The notes below the pieces were generated by a model. That model did not search any database and was not told the origin of the DNA. It saw only the letters and a program-made list of their open reading frames with translations. The position numbers and the translations under genes were made by a program. DNA of 64,000 nt from Moorena sp. SIOASIH (lineage in GTDB: Bacteria > Cyanobacteriota > Cyanobacteriia > Cyanobacteriales > Coleofasciculaceae): NCBI RefSeq assembly GCF_010671925.1, contig NZ_JAAHIH010000006.1, forward strand, positions 248,001-312,000, read 5' to 3'. Positions 51,562 through 59,851 of the stretch are shown one piece after another; position 1 is the stretch's first letter, and every line of letters begins with the position of its first letter.

Positions 51562-52338
51562 GTGAAATCATCCCTTTTTGACTTAACAGGTAAAGTCGCC
51601 ATTATCACAGGCTCTGCACGAGGTATTGGTCGTGTGTTGGCTCAAGAATTAGCAGCATTGGGAACGAAAATCGTTGTCGCTGATATGAAGGCAAAAGACT
51701 CCGAAAACACTGTAAAAGCTATTCAGGAGGCTGGCGGGGAGGTGATCGCCATTCCCACGGATGTGAGGAAGCGCCAAGAATGCGATCGCCTAATTAAGAA
51801 AACCGTTGCCCATTATCAGCGATTAGATATTATGCTCTGTAATGCAGGCATTGATATCATCAAACCAGCGGCTGCATTAGAGGAGCTGGAGTGGGATGAT
51901 ATTATAAACACCAATCTTAAAGGCTATTTTCAATGTGCTCAACTCGCCGCTCAACAAATGATCCAACAAGGCACTGGTGGTTCAATTATTATGAACTCTT
52001 CCATCGCCGGTGTGGTGGGAATTGCCGGTTCAGCAGCTTATACAGCCTCAAAAGGGGGGGTAAATTTGCTAGTGCAGTCCCTAGCATTGGAGTGGGCTGA
52101 GTACAATATCCGAGTCAATGGGTTTGGCCCGGGCTATATTGACAATATCATGGAGGGTACTGAAAGCTTTCGTCGCCCCCCAGAGGAAGACCAGCAACAC
52201 TTGAACACCGTTATCCCGATGAAACGACGGGGTAAACCGGAGGAGTTAGTAGGGCCAGTGATTTTCTTGGCTTCTGAAGCAGCGTCCTATGTAACTGGGG
52301 CAATTTTGATGGTAGATGGCGGCTACAGTGCGATGTAG
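51562..52338 (+). CDS. Short-chain dehydrogenase/reductase (classical)
   Basis: 258 aa, GTG start. TGSARGIGRVLAQEL (NAD(P) site), NAGIDI, Ser in IIMNSSIAGVVG and YTASK (Tyr and Lys of the catalytic dyad) are all present. The sequence ends GAILMVDGGYSAM, typical of glucose-1-dehydrogenase/FabG-like SDRs. It should oxidise or reduce a hydroxyl or ketone. It follows the NRPS operon after 581 bp of repeats. It may supply the standard SDR activity that the AerF-like protein seems to lack (inference), or act on a sugar. Confidence 0.88.
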   Translation: MKSSLFDLTGKVAIITGSARGIGRVLAQELAALGTKIVVADMKAKDSENTVKAIQEAGGEVIAIPTDVRKRQECDRLIKKTVAHYQRLDIMLCNAGIDIIKPAAALEELEWDDIINTNLKGYFQCAQLAAQQMIQQGTGGSIIMNSSIAGVVGIAGSAAYTASKGGVNLLVQSLALEWAEYNIRVNGFGPGYIDNIMEGTESFRRPPEEDQQHLNTVIPMKRRGKPEELVGPVIFLASEAASYVTGAILMVDGGYSAM

Positions 52339-52402
52339 GGCTTGGGAGAATAAGTAACAAGTCTGGTGGCAAGGGGAGGGAACAGGGAACAGGGAATTAG
52401 GG

Positions 52403-52494
52403 AACAGTGATAAGATTTGACTATTTCAGCATTGGAATTGATTGTTCACGCCTGACCTTATTAAGTATTTATGATCCATAGTGCAAGATGTGAG
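52403..52494. repeat. Dispersed repeat, copy 1 (pair with 58517-58605)
   Basis: About 92 bp beginning 'aacagtgataagatttgac' and ending 'gtgcaagatgtgag'. It is clearly related to 58517-58605 in the same orientation. Each copy lies at the right edge of a GGGAACA-type heptamer array. Confidence 0.75.
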
Positions 52495-52643
52495 CGTCCA
52501 AGGGGCGCGTTTTTCGCTCCCCCAACGAATGAAAGAAACACTCCGAAGCTCCCTCTTGCCTGTTCCCTGTTCCCAGATCCGCTGTTCCCTTGTGTTTCTT
52601 AGGAGTCTAAGCATTCAGCTGATAGCTGATATAGGATATTTTC

Positions 52644-53834
52644 ATGAATTTAATCACTAAATTTGATATCTGGAAAAACTGGAGCTATTCTAAGTTATTA
52701 CCAACAACTGCTTACAGTAGTATCTTCGCCATTACATTAACGGCAGTTTTTGTAATTGCCAATCTAATTGCTCCTTATCCCAACATCCCGGATAATCTTG
52801 GTTTAATTAGTCTTAAGCTAGAATACTTTGCTAAACACAAAGATGAATACAATGCTATTTTTCTAGGTCCTAGTACGACCTATCGCGGTATAGTCCCTAA
52901 TGTATTCGATCAGTTAATGGCAGAACAAAACCGAGAAATTAAATCCTTTAACTTTGGAATCAATGGCGCAATAGCAGCAGAGACGGATTTTTACTTAAGA
53001 AAGATAATAGCCTTAAAACCCGCTAATTTAGAATGGTTGTTTGTCGAATACCCAGAGCGGACGTTAGAGCAATATATTAATAAAAATGCCAATTCCGCCA
53101 GGGGAATATATTGGCATACACCTCGACAAACTTTATTAGATTTTCGCTTAATTATGGAATTAAAACAAAACCTAAGAGATAAGTTTTTTGCCGCATATGC
53201 TACCTTAAAAAGTTGCCTAATTAGAACGTTTTGGATGGGAAGATTTGCTAATTTTTGGCAAGTCAAGGTATTAGGAATGAAATTATTTTTAGATGAAATT
53301 CCAGACTATTCAAGATTAGCACAAGAGTCTGGCTATTACGCTCATGATTTGCAAACCTTACAGAGACATAAGTCTTGGCATCAATTTTTCCTAGATAATC
53401 TAAAAGATGATTACTATCAAGATGTAGAGCAGTTAAAGCAAGGCAATATTTCACCAATAAAACCCTATAGCTTAAAGGTTCTCAAAGAGATGTGTCAGTA
53501 CATCAACGATTATGGAATCAAGCCAATTCTTTTTATTTCTCCAATTGTACAAGAAAGAGGATCGACAGCAAATAACTTATATAAACAGGGAGATATTTCA
53601 CCCCTGTTTGCCTTTAACGATCCTGAAGCTTTCCCCAATTTATACCAACTTGACCGCAGATTTGATTTTTTACATCTAAATCACCAAGGGGCAACAGAGT
53701 TAACAGCTTCTTTAGCACAAGAATTCGCTCAATATCTGGGAAGGGAACAGGGAACAGGGAACAGGGAACAGGGAACAGGGAACAGGGAACAGGGAACAGG
53801 GAACAGGGAACAGGGAACAGGGAACAGGGAGTAG
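52644..53834 (+). CDS. SGNH/DltD-like acyltransferase partner protein
   Basis: 396 aa. An N-terminal membrane helix (SSIFAITLTAVFVIANLIA, about 25-43) leads to an SGNH-type periplasmic domain with the nucleophile in IFLGPSTTYRG, a second block FNFGINGAIAAET, and the Asp-His pair in RFDFLHLNHQGATEL. Such proteins work with an MBOAT membrane acyltransferase (the next gene, 81 bp away), passing acyl groups to an exported acceptor. The last about 27 residues (repeated GNREQGT) are pure translation of a GGGAACA heptamer array, so the native C-terminus was probably near residue 367 and the array has run into the frame. Confidence 0.8.
   Translation: MNLITKFDIWKNWSYSKLLPTTAYSSIFAITLTAVFVIANLIAPYPNIPDNLGLISLKLEYFAKHKDEYNAIFLGPSTTYRGIVPNVFDQLMAEQNREIKSFNFGINGAIAAETDFYLRKIIALKPANLEWLFVEYPERTLEQYINKNANSARGIYWHTPRQTLLDFRLIMELKQNLRDKFFAAYATLKSCLIRTFWMGRFANFWQVKVLGMKLFLDEIPDYSRLAQESGYYAHDLQTLQRHKSWHQFFLDNLKDDYYQDVEQLKQGNISPIKPYSLKVLKEMCQYINDYGIKPILFISPIVQERGSTANNLYKQGDISPLFAFNDPEAFPNLYQLDRRFDFLHLNHQGATELTASLAQEFAQYLGREQGTGNREQGTGNREQGTGNREQGTGNRE
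53743..53831. repeat. Heptamer tandem array (GGGAACA) reading into a gene
   Basis: About 12 perfect GGGAACA copies occupy the 3' end of the SGNH gene and are translated as repeated GNREQGT. The stop codon is supplied by the variant unit at the array end. Confidence 0.95.
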
Positions 53835-53915
53835 GCAGTATAGAGTAGGTCACAGGAAACAAAAATTCTCACAATTTATTTAGTATTGCTATATCATTTA
53901 TACTAAAAATTAGCG

Positions 53916-55421
53916 ATGATTTTTACAGAGTTTCGCTTTCTATTTTTCTTTATTACTGTTTTCTGTGTCTATTGGATATTACGGAAACATCACCATCGTA
54001 AATTTTGGTTACTGGCTTGTAGTTATATTTTTTATGGTGCTTGGGATTGGCGATTTTTATCGTTAATGTTGGCTTCTACTGTCCTTGATTATATCGTGGG
54101 TTTGATGCTGTCTAGACCTCAACTTGATGAGGCTAATCCAGATGATAAAATTCAAGGAAGTCAGGAAATTAAACCCTTCGATTGGGATACTATCCTCTCC
54201 AAACCCCAAAGCACCCGAAAACGTCAAGGATGGCTAATCTTGAGTTTAGTGGGTAATCTTAGTATCTTAGGCGTTTTCAAATATTACAACTTTTTCACTG
54301 ATTCTACTGCTAATTTTCTCCATTTCCTGGGATTACCCATCAGCTTTCCCATTCTACAAGTTATTCTACCTGTAGGCATTAGCTTCTATACCTTTCAAAC
54401 CCTCAGCTACTCTCTAGATATTTACCGAGGTAAACTCAAACCCACCAAAAACTTCTGGGATTTTGCCTTGTTTGTCAGCTTTTTCCCCCAACTCGTTGCC
54501 GGACCAATTGTTCGTGCTGCCATCTTTTTACCCCAGTTATTGACCCCAAAAATTTTTAGTCACGTAGATGTTAGAGGCTGTTTGATGCTGTTTCTAGTGG
54601 GTTATTTCAAAAAAGCCTGTATCTCTGATAATCTTGCCCCTCTAGTAGACCAGTATTTTGCGAATCCAGAGATTTATACAGTAGCGAGTGCCTGGATTGG
54701 TGTAGTCTCTTTTATTATCCAAGTTTATTGTGACTTTTCCGGATACTCAGATATGGCGATCGCCTGTGCTGGTTTACTCGGTTATAGATTACCTTTAAAC
54801 TTCAACTTTCCCTACTTTGCTAGCAACATCACAGAACTATGGAAACGCTGGCATATTACCATGTCTAGTTGGTTCCGAGACTACCTTTATGTACCTTTGA
54901 TGAGAAGGCGAGAAAAAAAACAGAGAACCAAGCTTTTCTCCTATAGTAATCTGATCTTTACTATGCTAGTAACGGGACTATGGCATGGTGCCGCTTGGCA
55001 CTTTGTGATTTGGGGAGGATTAAATGGCATCGCTTTAGCGGTGCATCGGGAATGGTCAACTTGGCTGTCTCCCTACAAGAAATTACTCCCTATTCGGAAT
55101 GCTCTAGGTGTACCTTTAACCTTTTACTGGTTTTGTGCCTCTGGAATCTTTTTTCGCAGTGAAGATTTTTCGAGTGGTTTAACCATTGTCAAATCTTTTG
55201 TTTTCTTCAATTCTTCTGGTACAGAAAATTTAGCACTTCAGGCAGCATGGCTGTTTATCCCTTTAGTTTTACTCCACTGGGCCGCATACAAAAACTGGTT
55301 TGTTAACTGGTGGCGTGTCATGCCCAATTGGAGTTTCGCAACGTGTTATGGACTCTGTGTATCAGCTATTTTACCCTTGGTTGCATCCCTGCATCAACCC
55401 TTTATCTACTTCCAATTTTAG
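53916..55421 (+). CDS. MBOAT-family O-acyltransferase (AlgI/DltB-like)
   Basis: 501 aa, polytopic with about ten membrane segments. ELWKRWHITMSSWFRDYLYVPLMRRR and LVTGLWHGAAWHFVIWGGLNG (the catalytic His) are the signature blocks of alginate O-acetylase AlgI and DltB-type MBOAT enzymes. SFYTFQTLSYSLDIYRGKL is also conserved. It moves an acyl group across the membrane to a hydroxyl acceptor with the SGNH partner encoded just upstream. Such pairs usually modify exopolysaccharide; here, within an NRPS cluster next to a glycosyltransferase, they might acylate a sugar on the peptide as in acylated aeruginosins (inference). Confidence 0.92.
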   Translation: MIFTEFRFLFFFITVFCVYWILRKHHHRKFWLLACSYIFYGAWDWRFLSLMLASTVLDYIVGLMLSRPQLDEANPDDKIQGSQEIKPFDWDTILSKPQSTRKRQGWLILSLVGNLSILGVFKYYNFFTDSTANFLHFLGLPISFPILQVILPVGISFYTFQTLSYSLDIYRGKLKPTKNFWDFALFVSFFPQLVAGPIVRAAIFLPQLLTPKIFSHVDVRGCLMLFLVGYFKKACISDNLAPLVDQYFANPEIYTVASAWIGVVSFIIQVYCDFSGYSDMAIACAGLLGYRLPLNFNFPYFASNITELWKRWHITMSSWFRDYLYVPLMRRREKKQRTKLFSYSNLIFTMLVTGLWHGAAWHFVIWGGLNGIALAVHREWSTWLSPYKKLLPIRNALGVPLTFYWFCASGIFFRSEDFSSGLTIVKSFVFFNSSGTENLALQAAWLFIPLVLLHWAAYKNWFVNWWRVMPNWSFATCYGLCVSAILPLVASLHQPFIYFQF

Positions 55422-55422
55422 G

Positions 55423-56658
55423 TTATAATTGTTGATAGTAATGGAGAAGATCATCGGTCAACTTGTCCCAAGAAAATGTGTCCACAACCCATTGTCGTCC
55501 AGCTTGACCGAATGATCGCCTCAAGTCGTTGTTTTCCAGTAAATTTACTATGGCTTCAGCCAAGCTATCTGCATCACCTCGCTCTACCAATTCTCCCGTT
55601 TTTCCTGCTTCTACCAATTCCGGAAAAGCACCACCCTGAGTCGCAATTACTGGTAATTCCATCGCCATTGCTTCTACAATGGGCATTCCAAATGGCTCTT
55701 GCCAAACCGAAGGAAAGACAAATAGATCAGCTTCTTGATAGTATGTGATCATCTCTTCGTGGGGAACTTTCCCTAGAAAAAAGACCTTGTTAGCGGCACT
55801 TTTTGAGATTCGCTGTTGTAATAACTCCCGATAGTGACCGCGAAAATAGGGCATGAGCGATCGCACTTTTGGGTCATTGCGGTCAAGAATATACCAGAGT
55901 AGCATGGCATTTTCTGGTCCGACTAATTTAAGCTGGACGTTGGGATAACGAGACACCACTTGGTTAAAGGCATCGATTAACACATGAACCCCTTTTTCTG
56001 GGGAGATTCTGCCCACAAAGAGAATTTGCTTAGGGGTTTGAGTATGATCTAATCGGGATTGAACTGTAAACCGATGCAAATCCACACCATTGTAAAGGGT
56101 TTGACAGGGAATGTGAGGGAGATAGTGTCGGACTTGATTAGTAATATAATCGCTGCATCCGAGAACTAAATCTGCTGAACTGAGGCACTGGTTAACAAAT
56201 GGTGGATCGAACTGTGGCAGTAAGTCGCTGTGAGCATGGAAAATGATTTTTGCCTTAGGATTAAAAGCACGCATCAGCGGCACAAATTGAAAGGCAATAT
56301 GCAAGTGAATCACCTCACACTGCTGTTGCTGCATATCACGAGACATTTTCCGATATGCACCACAGTAAAACCATTTTGAAGCGTAGAATGGACGTTGAGG
56401 ATTCGATACATTCCACTGATCGAGGTAGTTGAGAGGCTCTAACACCGAATCAATCCAGGCGGCTGTGATTCTCCGATATCGGATCCCTTCTTCCACAGAT
56501 TCATCGGTTTGATGATAAGCTGCTTTAGCACCATAAAAAAGCACTTCGTGCCCTAGCTGAACTAAACGGCGAGCCAAGGCATAGGAAACGAGACGAACAG
56601 CTCCCGATTTCGGGGGTTCTGCTGGTATGTAGGGATAATCAGCAAAGGCTATTTTCAT
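55423..56658 (-). CDS. Glycosyltransferase family 4
   Basis: 411 aa, GT-B fold. The N-terminal acceptor part is FADYPYIPAEPPKSGAVRLVSYALARRL. The donor domain has ILFVGRISPEKGVHVLIDAF, VFFLGKVPHEEMITYYQEADLFVFPSVWQEPFGMPIVEAMAMELPVIA (E-x7-E motif) and GELVERGD. It is convergent with the MBOAT gene, whose stop is 2 bp away. It is the last gene of the reverse-strand tailoring set, a position compatible with the glycosylation step of glycosylated aeruginosins (AerI has this role in Planktothrix, from memory); a polysaccharide role cannot be excluded. Confidence 0.88.
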   Translation of the reverse strand: MKIAFADYPYIPAEPPKSGAVRLVSYALARRLVQLGHEVLFYGAKAAYHQTDESVEEGIRYRRITAAWIDSVLEPLNYLDQWNVSNPQRPFYASKWFYCGAYRKMSRDMQQQQCEVIHLHIAFQFVPLMRAFNPKAKIIFHAHSDLLPQFDPPFVNQCLSSADLVLGCSDYITNQVRHYLPHIPCQTLYNGVDLHRFTVQSRLDHTQTPKQILFVGRISPEKGVHVLIDAFNQVVSRYPNVQLKLVGPENAMLLWYILDRNDPKVRSLMPYFRGHYRELLQQRISKSAANKVFFLGKVPHEEMITYYQEADLFVFPSVWQEPFGMPIVEAMAMELPVIATQGGAFPELVEAGKTGELVERGDADSLAEAIVNLLENNDLRRSFGQAGRQWVVDTFSWDKLTDDLLHYYQQL

Positions 56659-56672
56659 ATTACTTTTAAGAA

Positions 56673-56752
56673 GGGAACAGGGAATAGGGAATAGGGAATA
56701 GGGAATAGGGAATAGGGAATAGGGAATAGGGAATAGGGAATAGGGAATAGGG
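56673..56752. repeat. Heptamer tandem array (GGGAATA)
   Basis: One GGGAACA unit and about ten perfect GGGAATA units between the MFS and GT4 genes. Confidence 0.95.
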
Positions 56753-56936
56753 TTTGCCTTATCGAGTCCATTGACTCGGTTTTTGAAGTAATAAGTAATA
56801 AGTCAAGATTTGATTAGGGCTTTCCGGGTTAAAGTGCCAGGAAATTAAATCGTTGGGCTCAAAAACCTTGCACCTTCGTGGAAAATTCGCTAAAACCTAA
56901 CACCTACCACTTAAAACCTAACACCTATTCAAACTA

Positions 56937-58337
56937 CTAATTTGCCAGGGAAGCATTATCTATAGATGTTGATTCATCCACACCCGGTTCAATGGGATAG
57001 TCTTCAAGACTATCAACAGCATCAGGCAATTCTGTTTCTAATAATCGCAAGCGGGGATACCAACTCGCCAACAGGGTGATTAAGAAACTGACACCGCCTA
57101 ACAATATCAGCAAAAGTCCCATACCACGACCGACCCCTGTGCCAATGAAAGTCCCAATTCGGTTAGCCCAAAGACTATCTGAGATCATCAAGGGTTCAAA
57201 GACTTTTTCAGCTAACGGTCCGACAATCAAGAAACCGGCAGGCAGCGCGATCGCATCTAATGCTGACTTCAACGAAAATACCCGACCTTGGATATTGAGG
57301 TCAACCTTATTTTGGAGAATAGTTTGACAGAAGGTGTAAAGCACTGGGCGAATCAGGGTAAATAGGGTAATACTAATCGTAAAAACAACCAGAGACGAAG
57401 ACCAACCGGCAAACACGAGCAAAATTCCATTCACGAGCATACAGCCATAAATCACCCTCATGTAGCGCTTTGGCCCTCCCCAAAACCCGATCGCCAAGCT
57501 ACCAATTATGGTACCTGCCCCAAAACAGGACAGAATACGGCCTAAAATATCATGGGAAGCCACTGTAATCACTAAGGGAGTTGTGATGACATTAATCGAA
57601 CCCATTTGAAAAAAGGTGAAACTGGAAATCAGCATTACTCCCACTAAACCCGGATATGACCTAAGATACTTGAGACCTAAGAACATATCTGCGATGTAAG
57701 AACTTTCAGCGGTTTTGTCCTCTATTTTCAGATTAGGAAAGGTAATTACCAAGAGGGGCAAAATTCCAATCACAAGGCAAACCAGCTGTAAAAATAATAC
57801 GCCTTGGACGTGAATCCAGTCGAGAAATACTGCTCCAAGCAAGGGTCCCAAAACTCTCGCCATACCACTTAAAAAACTCATTAAACCATTAGCTCGACCC
57901 CGATTTTGTTTTGATACAAGTAAGCTAATGGAAGCAAACAGGGCTGTGGTTTGAAAAGCGGCACAAGTCGCTTCAAGGGCGTTAAAAACATAGACATGCC
58001 AGGGTTGTAGCTGACTATATAGCACTAATAAACCTAGAGCAAAAATCCCTAACGTAGCACACAGATCGCTAATGACCATAATCCAACGGCGGTTCCAGCG
58101 GTCTGTTACAATTCCAACCACAGGAGCGAGCAACACAAAGGGAAGGGTGGCAAAAACACTAATCAAAGCAAATTGAATGGCAGATTCTGTGTACTCATAA
58201 ACCCAAACATTCATGGAAAAGCGGGTTATAGCAGATCCAGTAGCAGCAAAAAGTTGGCCTCCCCAAATAAACAGGAATAATCGCATATCCTGGATCACTT
58301 TGAGAAAGGAGGATTGTTCTGATGAGATATTATTCAT
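56937..58337 (-). CDS. MFS exporter
   Basis: 466 aa with twelve predicted membrane segments. LFIWGGQLFAATGSAITRFSMNVWVYE and the cytoplasmic loop GIVTDRWNRRWIMVISD (A-motif) place it in the drug/siderophore-exporting MFS group (EntS/MFS_3-like). GRANGLMSFLSGMARVLGPLLGA and GRVFSLKSALDAIALPAGFL follow the same family. It most likely exports the finished peptide, since no ABC exporter is present in the cluster. The acidic C-terminal tail (VDSLEDYPIEPGVDEST) is cytoplasmic. It is followed by a heptamer array and the GT4 gene. Confidence 0.88.
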   Translation of the reverse strand: MNNISSEQSSFLKVIQDMRLFLFIWGGQLFAATGSAITRFSMNVWVYEYTESAIQFALISVFATLPFVLLAPVVGIVTDRWNRRWIMVISDLCATLGIFALGLLVLYSQLQPWHVYVFNALEATCAAFQTTALFASISLLVSKQNRGRANGLMSFLSGMARVLGPLLGAVFLDWIHVQGVLFLQLVCLVIGILPLLVITFPNLKIEDKTAESSYIADMFLGLKYLRSYPGLVGVMLISSFTFFQMGSINVITTPLVITVASHDILGRILSCFGAGTIIGSLAIGFWGGPKRYMRVIYGCMLVNGILLVFAGWSSSLVVFTISITLFTLIRPVLYTFCQTILQNKVDLNIQGRVFSLKSALDAIALPAGFLIVGPLAEKVFEPLMISDSLWANRIGTFIGTGVGRGMGLLLILLGGVSFLITLLASWYPRLRLLETELPDAVDSLEDYPIEPGVDESTSIDNASLAN

Positions 58338-58380
58338 CCGTTAGAATACTACTAGAGGAGATTAAACTTTTAAGAAACAA

Positions 58381-58516
58381 GGGAACAGGGAACAGGGAAC
58401 AGGGAACAGGGAACAGGTAATAGGGAATAGGGAATAGGGAATAGGGAATAAGTAATAGGTAATAGGGAATAAGTAATAGGTAATAGGGAATAGGTAATAG
58501 GGAACAGGTAATAGGT
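58381..58516. repeat. Heptamer tandem array (GGGAACA/GGGAATA/GGTAATA)
   Basis: A mosaic of GGGAACA, GGGAATA, AGTAATA and GGTAATA units, about 19 in all, upstream of the MFS gene. Confidence 0.93.
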
Positions 58517-58605
58517 AACAGTGATCAGATTTGACTGTTTCAGTACTGAAATTGATTGTTCCTAGTTTGGTTATTCAGTATTTATGTACTGGTGCAAGAT
58601 CTGAG
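58517..58605. repeat. Dispersed repeat, copy 2 (pair with 52403-52494)
   Basis: Starts 'aacagtgatcagatttgac' and ends 'ggtgcaagatctgag'. Direct-orientation relative of the copy near 52.4 kb. The two flank the SGNH-MBOAT-GT4-MFS segment. Confidence 0.75.
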
Positions 58606-58692
58606 TTAAAGACTTTGAAGTCAAAAATTCAGTATAGCGCTACGCACATCTGTTAGGACATCTTTAAATCCTGAAATCCTTTGACAGCAATC

Positions 58693-58735
58693 TGTTCCCT
58701 GTTCCCTGTTCCCTGTTCCCTATTCCCTATTCCCT
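58693..58735. repeat. Heptamer tandem array (GTTCCCT/ATTCCCT)
   Basis: Six units of the inverse-oriented GGGAACA family, running into the last codons of the sulfotransferase gene. Confidence 0.92.
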
Positions 58736-59851
58736 AGCGCGTAGCGCTATATTTTTGCAGTTAGTGTAGCAGTTAACAAGGCTTTTAGCTTCTCTGAGAT
58801 ACTGTTCCAACTGCTCAGGGGTTAACTGAGGTTGGGTTCGCTGTAAATTTTCCCAAGATAAGGCTGTGCTTGACTGAGAATCTTGTGTAAAGACCTTCAA
58901 GATTTGACTGAGGTTGTTATGGGGTAAATCGCAGAAATCAAAGATTTGCTTAATCACAGAGTTGGGAGTTGCAATTAAATCCTCAAAATTGATGATAAAC
59001 GGAGGATAACCCTGCTGGTGCAGCCTTTGAAGACATTCTAGAACTGAAAGCCAAGTTACGGTTAATATTTCAATATAGGACAAGGGACGATTTGGCTCTG
59101 GAAAACGGGCAATTAAAGAAACGAGGTTGCCCACCGCTTTCTGCATTGATTCTAGAGACTCAGGAGTATCTGGAATCTCCCCGATAGAAGCTCGTAATGA
59201 GGAACGAATCCACGTTTCAATCTGTCGATATAAAAACAGAATTTTGGCTTGAGGAAAGTTGTTAGCCAATAAATCAGCCAGCTCTATTCCGTAACTGCGC
59301 AACTTAATTACCCAGCGGCGATCGCTAATTTTAGGAGTGGATTGACGACAGATGAGTTTGGTACAACTTACTAATAATTTGCTAATTGGAACATCGTTAT
59401 TGCCATTCCATTGACGCTGGCGCACCAACTGAGAATAAACATCCGGCTCAGAAAAAACAGTGATATTATTGAGTTGATTCAAAGCTGAACTGAGCAGCGT
59501 TGAGCCACAGCGACCGACTGAATAAATTAAGATTAACTGTTGGCTATCTAAATCAATTTGATCAGCAATCTCATGTAACCTATCATAGGATAATGTGACT
59601 ACACGAAGCGCTTGCTCGTATTGAGCTGAGTAATAAAAGGGAAAATCTGAAAGGACAACATCCTCTGGTGTTTCTACCAAAATGACGCGCCTCTCGTCAG
59701 GGTCTAAGCAGTAGAGACTGATCTGAGGATTCTTCAGCAGGGTTTCTACAGCAATATCTTCACCTTCATCAAATTCAAAATCTGTGGGAGCGGCAATTCC
59801 TAAAGGATGAATTTTTGTTTTACGATTAATATTATGAATCTTAGCATTCAT
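58727..59851 (-). CDS. PAPS-dependent sulfotransferase (tailoring)
   Basis: 374 aa from ATG 59851; a TTG two codons earlier is also in frame. The 5'-phosphosulfate loop LILIYSVGRCGSTLLSSAL (about 107-125) and the 3'-phosphate region KILFLYRQIETWIRSSLRA are visible, then INFEDLIATPNSVIKQIFDF. The first about 95 residues are a separate N-terminal region (ILVETPEDVVLSDFPFYYSA). The start codon overlaps the stop of the GMC gene (ATGAATGCTAA), so the two are translationally coupled. The last residues (LRARE) come from repeat DNA. It probably sulfates the peptide or its sugar, in addition to the sulfotransferase domain within the synthetase. Confidence 0.88.
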   Translation of the reverse strand: MNAKIHNINRKTKIHPLGIAAPTDFEFDEGEDIAVETLLKNPQISLYCLDPDERRVILVETPEDVVLSDFPFYYSAQYEQALRVVTLSYDRLHEIADQIDLDSQQLILIYSVGRCGSTLLSSALNQLNNITVFSEPDVYSQLVRQRQWNGNNDVPISKLLVSCTKLICRQSTPKISDRRWVIKLRSYGIELADLLANNFPQAKILFLYRQIETWIRSSLRASIGEIPDTPESLESMQKAVGNLVSLIARFPEPNRPLSYIEILTVTWLSVLECLQRLHQQGYPPFIINFEDLIATPNSVIKQIFDFCDLPHNNLSQILKVFTQDSQSSTALSWENLQRTQPQLTPEQLEQYLREAKSLVNCYTNCKNIALRARE

